Positions 59,423-64,000 of a stretch of 64,000 nucleotides of DNA are shown here, piece by piece; position 1 is the first letter of the stretch; every line of letters starts with the position of its first letter. The position numbers were made by a program, and so were the translations under genes. Origin of the DNA: Pengzhenrongella frigida (GTDB lineage Bacteria > Actinomycetota > Actinomycetes > Actinomycetales > Cellulomonadaceae). The notes under the pieces are model-generated. The model ran no database searches and had not been told where the DNA came from. It saw only the letters and a program-made list of their open reading frames with translations. Location: contig NZ_SDWW01000012.1 in NCBI RefSeq assembly GCF_004168625.1, forward strand, positions 30,761 to 94,760, in the 5' to 3' direction.

Positions 59423-60600
59423 TGGCGCTGGGCGTCGCCGGCCCCGACGCGGCGGCCACCCCGCAGGTGAGCGGCTCGACGTCGGACTCGGGGGCCGACC
59501 TCGAGCTCGTGCGGGTGACGAAGGCGTTCGGCTCGTTCCTGGCGGTGGACGACCTGACCCTGACGATCCCGTCGGGCTCCTTCTTCGCCCTGCTCGGCCC
59601 GTCGGGCTGCGGCAAGACCACGACGCTGCGGATGGTCGCCGGGCTCGAGCAGCCGTCGTCCGGCTCGATCTCGATCGGCGGCACGGACGTCACGGACCGC
59701 AAGGCGTACCAGCGTCCGGTCAACACGGTGTTCCAGAGCTACGCGCTCTTCCCGCACCTCACCGTCCTGGAGAACGTCGCGTTCGGGCTGCGGCGCAAGC
59801 ACGTGCCCGACGCCGTCGCGCGCGCCGGGGAGGGCCTCGACCTCGTGGAGCTGCGGCACCTCGCGGATCGCAAGCCCGCCCAGCTGTCCGGCGGCCAGCA
59901 GCAGCGGGTCGCGCTCGCCCGGGCGCTGGTCAACAACCCCGCGGTGCTGCTGCTCGACGAGCCGCTCGGTGCGCTCGACCTCAAGCTGCGCCGCCAGATG
60001 CAGGTCGAGCTGAAGCGCATCCAGATCGAGGTCGGCCTGACTTTCGTGCACGTGACCCACGACCAGGAGGAGGCCATGACCATGGCCGACACCGTCGCGG
60101 TGATGAACGCGGGCCGGATCGAGCAGATGGGCTCACCCGCCGAGCTGTACGAGCTACCGCGCACGGCGTTCGTGGCGAACTTCCTCGGCCAGTCCAACCT
60201 GCTGCCCGGCACGGTCCGCGAGGTGCGCGACGGGTGGGTGGGGGTCGACGTCGCCGGTACCCGCGTCGTCGTGCCGCAGGCGCGGGCCGTCAGCCAGGAC
60301 GGGTCGGTGCTCGTGGGCGTGCGGCCGGAGAAGGTCCTGCTGCTCCCCGCGAGCGAAGACCTGCCGGACGACGCGAACGTCATCGGCCCCGGCATCGTCT
60401 CGGACGTGTCGTTCACCGGGGTGAGCACGCAGTACCAGGTCGAGGTCCCGGGCCTGGGCACGTTCGGGGTGTTCGCGCAGAACCTCGCCGGGGGTGCGAG
60501 CGCGGCCGTGGGGGACCGGGTGCGGCTGGCCTGGGCGCCGGGCTTCACCTTCGGGCTCGACGGCGCCGACGACGCGTCGGACGGTGTGGACCTCGCATGA
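59422..60600 (+). CDS. potA: Polyamine ABC transporter, ATP-binding protein
   Basis: The 392-residue ATPase has Walker A GPSGCGKTTTL at about 59-69, the Q-loop FQSYALFPHLTVLENV, signature LSGGQQQRVALARAL, Walker B VLLLDEPLGALD and H-loop VTHDQEEAMTMAD, followed by a C-terminal TOBE domain (about 290-385). These are typical of PotA. It shares one base with potD and four with potB. Confidence 0.95.
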   Translation: MALGVAGPDAAATPQVSGSTSDSGADLELVRVTKAFGSFLAVDDLTLTIPSGSFFALLGPSGCGKTTTLRMVAGLEQPSSGSISIGGTDVTDRKAYQRPVNTVFQSYALFPHLTVLENVAFGLRRKHVPDAVARAGEGLDLVELRHLADRKPAQLSGGQQQRVALARALVNNPAVLLLDEPLGALDLKLRRQMQVELKRIQIEVGLTFVHVTHDQEEAMTMADTVAVMNAGRIEQMGSPAELYELPRTAFVANFLGQSNLLPGTVREVRDGWVGVDVAGTRVVVPQARAVSQDGSVLVGVRPEKVLLLPASEDLPDDANVIGPGIVSDVSFTGVSTQYQVEVPGLGTFGVFAQNLAGGASAAVGDRVRLAWAPGFTFGLDGADDASDGVDLA

Positions 60601-61541
60601 GCATCGCCGCCGCTCTCAGCAGCGAGAACGCGGCTTCGGTCGGCCCGGCGAGCGGGCCCGCGCTCGCGGCCGGTCCCACGCGCCGGGCCCGCAGCGGCGC
60701 GTACCTGCTCCTCCTGCCGGGCCTGGCCTACCTGGTCGTGTTCTTCATCCTGCCCGTCGTGGCCCTGCTGGCCACGTCGCTGTACGTGCCGGTCCCCGGG
60801 GGGGACGTGGGACAGTTCCAGCCCGCGTTCCACTGGCAGAACTACCCCGACGCGATCACGGCGTTCTGGCCGCAGATCGTCCGGTCGTTCGCGTTCGCCC
60901 TGATCGCCACCTTCGCGGCCCTGCTCATCGGCTACCCGATGGCGTACGTCATCGCGATCAAGGTGCGCGGCAAGACCCTGCTGCAGGGCCTGCTGCTGGT
61001 GCTGCTCATCGCGCCGTTCTTCACGAGCTTCATCCTGCGGACCGTCGCGTGGAAGCAGATCCTGGCGGACGACGCGTTCGTGGTGACCGCCCTGAAGTGG
61101 CTCCACCTCATGCCCGAGGACGGCCGGCTGACGGCGACCGCGTTTGCCGTCGTGGCCGGTCTGACCTACAACTTCCTGCCGTTCATGGCGCTGCCGATCT
61201 ACGCGAGCCTCGAGCGCATGGACATCCGGTTGATCGAGGCCGGCGGTGACCTGTACGCGAGCGGGCTGAACACGTTCTGGCGCGTGACGCTCCCGCTGTC
61301 GATGCCGGGGGTCGTGTCCGGCACGCTGCTGACCTTCATCCCGGCGTCGGGCGACTACGTGAACTCGAGCCTGCTGGGCAACCCGGTGAGCACGTCGATG
61401 ATCGGGCAGGTGATCGACTCGCGGTTCTTCCGGGTGTCCGACTACCCGACGGCGTCGGCGCTGTCGGTCGTGCTCATGGTCGCGATCCTCATCCTCGTCG
61501 GGCTCTACGTCCGGCGCGCCGGGACCGAGGACCTCGTATGA
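60597..61541 (+). CDS. potB: Polyamine ABC transporter, permease PotB
   Basis: The 314-residue permease has six membrane helices and the EAA-loop that docks on the ATPase, EAGGDLYASGLNTFWRVTLPLSMPGV (written as two parts: EAGGDLYAS and FWRVTLPLSMPGV). The tail FIPASGDYVNSSLLGN is the PotB signature. The start overlaps potA and the stop overlaps potC, both as ATGA. Confidence 0.94.
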   Translation: MSIAAALSSENAASVGPASGPALAAGPTRRARSGAYLLLLPGLAYLVVFFILPVVALLATSLYVPVPGGDVGQFQPAFHWQNYPDAITAFWPQIVRSFAFALIATFAALLIGYPMAYVIAIKVRGKTLLQGLLLVLLIAPFFTSFILRTVAWKQILADDAFVVTALKWLHLMPEDGRLTATAFAVVAGLTYNFLPFMALPIYASLERMDIRLIEAGGDLYASGLNTFWRVTLPLSMPGVVSGTLLTFIPASGDYVNSSLLGNPVSTSMIGQVIDSRFFRVSDYPTASALSVVLMVAILILVGLYVRRAGTEDLV

Positions 61542-62404
61542 GCGCCCGGGCCGTCCTGCCCGGCGGGGAGGCGCCCGCGCGTCGTCGTCGTCGGGCCTGG
61601 TCCTTGGGCGATGCCATCGTGCCGGTCTTCGCGACGCTCGCGTTCGCCTACCTGATGGTGCCGATCGCCTACACGATCGCGTTCTCGTTCAACGACGCCG
61701 GCCGGTCGAACCTCGTGTGGCGAGGCTTCTCGCTCGACGCCTGGCGCAACCCGTGCGGCGCGCCGCAGGTGTGCCAGTCGCTGGTCAACTCGTTGCTGGT
61801 CGGGGTGATCGCCACCGCCGTGGCCACGGTGCTCGGCACCCTGATCGCGATCGCGCTGGTCCGGTACCGGTTCCGCGGGCGCGCGGGGGCGAACCTGCTG
61901 ATCTTCCTGCCGATGTCGACGCCCGAGGTCGTGCTGGGTGCGGCGCTGCTCGCGCAGTTCCTGGCGGTGCGGGTCCAGCCCGGGTTCGGCACGGTCGTCA
62001 TCGCGCACATCATGTTCTGCATCTCGTTCGTCGTGGTGACGGTCAAGGCGCGCGTCGCGAGCCTGGACCCGAAGCTCGAGGAGGCCGCCGCGGACCTGTA
62101 CGCGTCGGCGTGGCTCGCGTTCTGGAAGGTGACGTTCCCGCTGCTCGTGCCCGGGATCGCGGCCGCCGCGCTGCTGGCGTTCTCGCTCAGCTTCGACGAC
62201 TTCATCATCACCAACTTCAACTCGGGCAGCTTCACGACGTTCCCGAAGTTCGTGTACGTCTCGGCGACCCGCGGCATCCCCCCGCAGGCGAACGTCATCG
62301 GCTCGATGATGTTCTTCCTCGCCTTCGCCCTGGTGCTCGCCGTGCAGCTCATCGCGGCGGTCCGACGGCGTCGGGCGGCCGCGATGTCGTCAGCCCTGTC
62401 CTAG
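61538..62404 (+). CDS. potC: Polyamine ABC transporter, permease PotC
   Basis: The 288-residue second permease has six helices, YTIAFSFNDAGRSNLVWRGF after helix 1, an EAA-loop LEEAAADLYASAWLAFWKV and the PotC-typical SLSFDDFIITNFNSG with TFPKFVYVSATRGIPPQANV. Both permeases plus PotA form the membrane complex. A 57-bp gap leads to the next gene. Confidence 0.94.
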   Translation: MSARAVLPGGEAPARRRRRAWSLGDAIVPVFATLAFAYLMVPIAYTIAFSFNDAGRSNLVWRGFSLDAWRNPCGAPQVCQSLVNSLLVGVIATAVATVLGTLIAIALVRYRFRGRAGANLLIFLPMSTPEVVLGAALLAQFLAVRVQPGFGTVVIAHIMFCISFVVVTVKARVASLDPKLEEAAADLYASAWLAFWKVTFPLLVPGIAAAALLAFSLSFDDFIITNFNSGSFTTFPKFVYVSATRGIPPQANVIGSMMFFLAFALVLAVQLIAAVRRRRAAAMSSALS

Positions 62405-62461
62405 GCGCACCGGTCGCCGTCCTGGTGCCCGGTTGGTCCTCGTTTCGAGAAGGAGTTCGTC

Positions 62462-63766
62462 GTGCGGATCTTGGTTGTCGGCAGCGGTGGCGTGGGTGAC
62501 GCGGTCGCCCGGATCGCCGCGCGGCGCGCGTTCTTCGAGCTCATGGTGGTGGCGGACTACGACCTCGTCCGCGCCGAGCGCACGGCCAAGGCGGCGAACG
62601 AGCGGGACCTGACCGCGCCGGTGGCGCCGCGGTTCGTCGCGGCCCGGGTCGACGCCTCCGACCCGTCGGCGGTCACCTCGCTCGCCCTCGAGCACGGCGC
62701 CACGCACGTGCTCAACGCGGTCGACCCTCGGTTCGTGATGTCCGTGTTCACCGGCGCGCTCGCGGCGGGGGCGGACTACCTCGACATGGCGGCGTCGCTG
62801 TCGCACCCGCACCCGGAGCGGCCCCACGAGCTGACCGGCGTGAAGCTCGGCGACGACCAGTTCGCTGCGGACCGCGGGTGGCGGGACGCGGGGCGGCTCG
62901 CGGTGCTCGGGATGGGCGTCGAGCCGGGGCTGTCGGACGTGTTCGCACGGTATGCCGTGGACCACCTGTTCAGCGAGGTCGACGAGCTCGGCACCCGCGA
63001 CGGCGCCAACCTCGAGGTGCTCGACGACGACGGTGTGCCGATGTTCGCGCCGTCGTTCTCGATCTGGACGACGATCGAGGAGTGCCTGAACCCGCCGGTC
63101 ATCTGGGAGGCGGACCGCGGGTGGTACACCGTGACGCCGTTCTTCGAGCCGGAGATCTTCGACTTCCCCGGTGGCATCGGCCCGGTCGAGTGCGTGCACG
63201 TCGAGCACGAGGAGGTGCTCCTGATGCCGCGCTTCCTCAAGGCCAAGAAGGTGACCTTCAAGTACGGCCTGGGCCGCGAGTTCATCGCGGTGCTGCGCAC
63301 GCTGCACCTGCTCGGTCTCGACCGGACGACGCCGGTGCGGGTCAAGTCGGCCCACCCCGCCGCACCGGGCGCGGTCGACGTCAGCCCGCGCGACGTCGTG
63401 GCCGCCGTGCTGCCCGACCCCGCGACGCTCGGCGGCCGGATGCGCGGGAAGACCTGCGCGGGTCTGCTCGTCACCGGACTCGGCAAGGACGGTGCGCCGC
63501 GGGAGGTCTACCTGCACCACGTCATCGACAACGAATGGTCGATGGCCGAGTACGGCGCCCAGTGCGTGGTCTGGCAGACGGCGGTGAACCCGGTGGTCGC
63601 CCTCGAGCTGCTGGCGACGGGAGTGTGGACGGGGTCCGGCGTGCTGTCGCCCGAGGCCTTCGATGCGGTGCCCTTCCTCGAGCTGCTCGCCGCTGCCGAG
63701 CCGGCCGGGTACGGGTCGGCGTGGGGCCTGGAGGAGCGGGTCCCCGGGGTGTCCGCCGCGCGGTAG
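62462..63766 (+). CDS. Saccharopine-dehydrogenase-like oxidoreductase
   Basis: The 434-residue protein begins with a Rossmann motif, ILVVGSGGVGDAVARIAARR, and continues as the LYS9/saccharopine dehydrogenase family (HVLNAVDPRFVMSVFTGALAAGADYLDMA, GMGVEPGLSDVFARYAVDH, GKTCAGLLVTGLGKDG). Family members include saccharopine reductases and the carboxy(nor)spermidine dehydrogenases of an alternative spermidine route. Lying just after potDABC with AAGGAG before its GTG, it probably acts on a polyamine-derived imine or its reverse. No carboxyspermidine decarboxylase is in view. Confidence 0.85.
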   Translation: MRILVVGSGGVGDAVARIAARRAFFELMVVADYDLVRAERTAKAANERDLTAPVAPRFVAARVDASDPSAVTSLALEHGATHVLNAVDPRFVMSVFTGALAAGADYLDMAASLSHPHPERPHELTGVKLGDDQFAADRGWRDAGRLAVLGMGVEPGLSDVFARYAVDHLFSEVDELGTRDGANLEVLDDDGVPMFAPSFSIWTTIEECLNPPVIWEADRGWYTVTPFFEPEIFDFPGGIGPVECVHVEHEEVLLMPRFLKAKKVTFKYGLGREFIAVLRTLHLLGLDRTTPVRVKSAHPAAPGAVDVSPRDVVAAVLPDPATLGGRMRGKTCAGLLVTGLGKDGAPREVYLHHVIDNEWSMAEYGAQCVVWQTAVNPVVALELLATGVWTGSGVLSPEAFDAVPFLELLAAAEPAGYGSAWGLEERVPGVSAAR

Positions 63767-63909
63767 GTCCGCGCTTTCGCCGGCCGGGGTCCAGACTGCG
63801 CCGGCGGGTGGCCCTCCTCCTGGTCGACGCGTCGAGGGCGTGCGGACCGCCGTCATGATCTCCGGCCGGGGCCGGGTCTCGTCCGCAGGCGAATGTCGGT
63901 GGCCTCGGA

Positions 63910-63940
63910 TAGAATCAAACACATGTACTGTGTCGCTTAG
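63910..63940 (+). promoter_or_regulatory. Leaderless promoter and five-codon upstream frame
   Basis: TAGAAT (63910-63915) ends 7 nt before an ATG at 63923 that opens the frame M-Y-C-V-A-stop (stop at 63938-63940). An in-frame GTG for the next open frame comes 1 nt after this stop. Such an arrangement would suit a leader peptide. Before it, 63767-63900 holds no gene, only a perfect palindrome TCGACGCGTCGA (63824-63835). Confidence 0.35.
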
Positions 63941-63941
63941 C

Positions 63942-64000
63942 GTGGATATGGCACGCTCAAGATTGTCCGCTCAGGACCACAAAGACGGAGTTGCGGCAGC
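63942..64000 (+). CDS. Possible start of a gene cut by the window edge
   Basis: From GTG 63942 or ATG 63948 the frame reads MARSRLSAQDHKDGVAA and stays open to the right edge. There is no good ribosome site. The last 100 bases are less GC-rich than the rest of the window. I do not recognise the protein from 17 residues. Confidence 0.25.
   Translation, partial: MDMARSRLSAQDHKDGVAA

Overview
The window is about 64 kb of uniformly high-GC chromosome from an actinobacterium. Gene order (ileS-folC, DUF4233-ndk-smc-ftsY-amtB-glnB-glnD-ffh-rpsP-khpA-rimM-trmD-rplS-lepB-rnhB-DUF2469-yraN-comM-dprA-xerC-whiG-rpsB-tsf-pyrH-frr-cdsA-rlmN), the translational-type T-box before ileS, the GlnR-like box before amtB and the many leaderless promoters fit Actinomycetota. 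A Cellulomonas-like member of Micrococcales is my best guess, made from protein style rather than a database match. No rRNA, tRNA, insertion sequence, prophage or CRISPR array is visible. Most of the window is core genome.

Layout. 1-3.8 kb: a broken-off YdfG-like SDR and mmsA, which could together oxidise 3-hydroxy acids to acyl-CoA, then a TetR regulator with a perfect palindromic operator and an uncharacterised DUF5692-type membrane protein. 3.8-5.1 kb: two minus-strand genes, a small membrane protein and a secreted LamG-like protein. 5.2-10.2 kb: T-box, ileS, folC. 10.2-15.3 kb: PEP-dependent dihydroxyacetone kinase operon dhaKLM (DhaM carries a fused HPr domain) and a TetR/14-TM drug exporter pair, both lying between folC and its usual partners DUF4233 and ndk. 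15.3-37 kb: a run of housekeeping genes (ndk, smc, the SRP genes ftsY and ffh flanking the nitrogen genes amtB-glnB-glnD, ribosome and tRNA maturation genes, signal peptidase, DNA uptake and recombination genes, and a WhiG/FliA sigma factor). 37-43.9 kb: a minus-strand M23 protein, then rpsB-tsf, pyrH-frr-cdsA-rlmN and a tandem DivIVA-repeat protein.

44-50 kb: a fructose PTS locus (DeoR regulator, 1-phosphofructokinase, EIIABC) followed by the general PTS genes ptsI and ptsH. EI made here should also energise DhaM. 50.2-53 kb: a ProP-type symporter and dxr (MEP pathway). 53-63.8 kb: a polyamine region. A minus-strand AsnC/Lrp regulator, class III aminotransferase and FAD amine oxidase diverge from an aminoaldehyde dehydrogenase, followed by a potDABC-type ABC importer and a saccharopine-dehydrogenase-like protein. 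The divergent promoter region holds three copies of TGATTTCG spaced exactly 31 bp apart. The last 100 bases hold a promoter, a five-codon upstream frame and the possible start of a gene that runs off the window.

The most unusual points are a GlnD that ends where its two ACT domains should begin, the phased Lrp-type repeats, the TetR operator that contains its own -35 box next to a DUF5692 gene, an M23 protein lacking the first His of HxH, and a set of leaderless starts with a near-constant 6-7 nt between -10 box and start codon.
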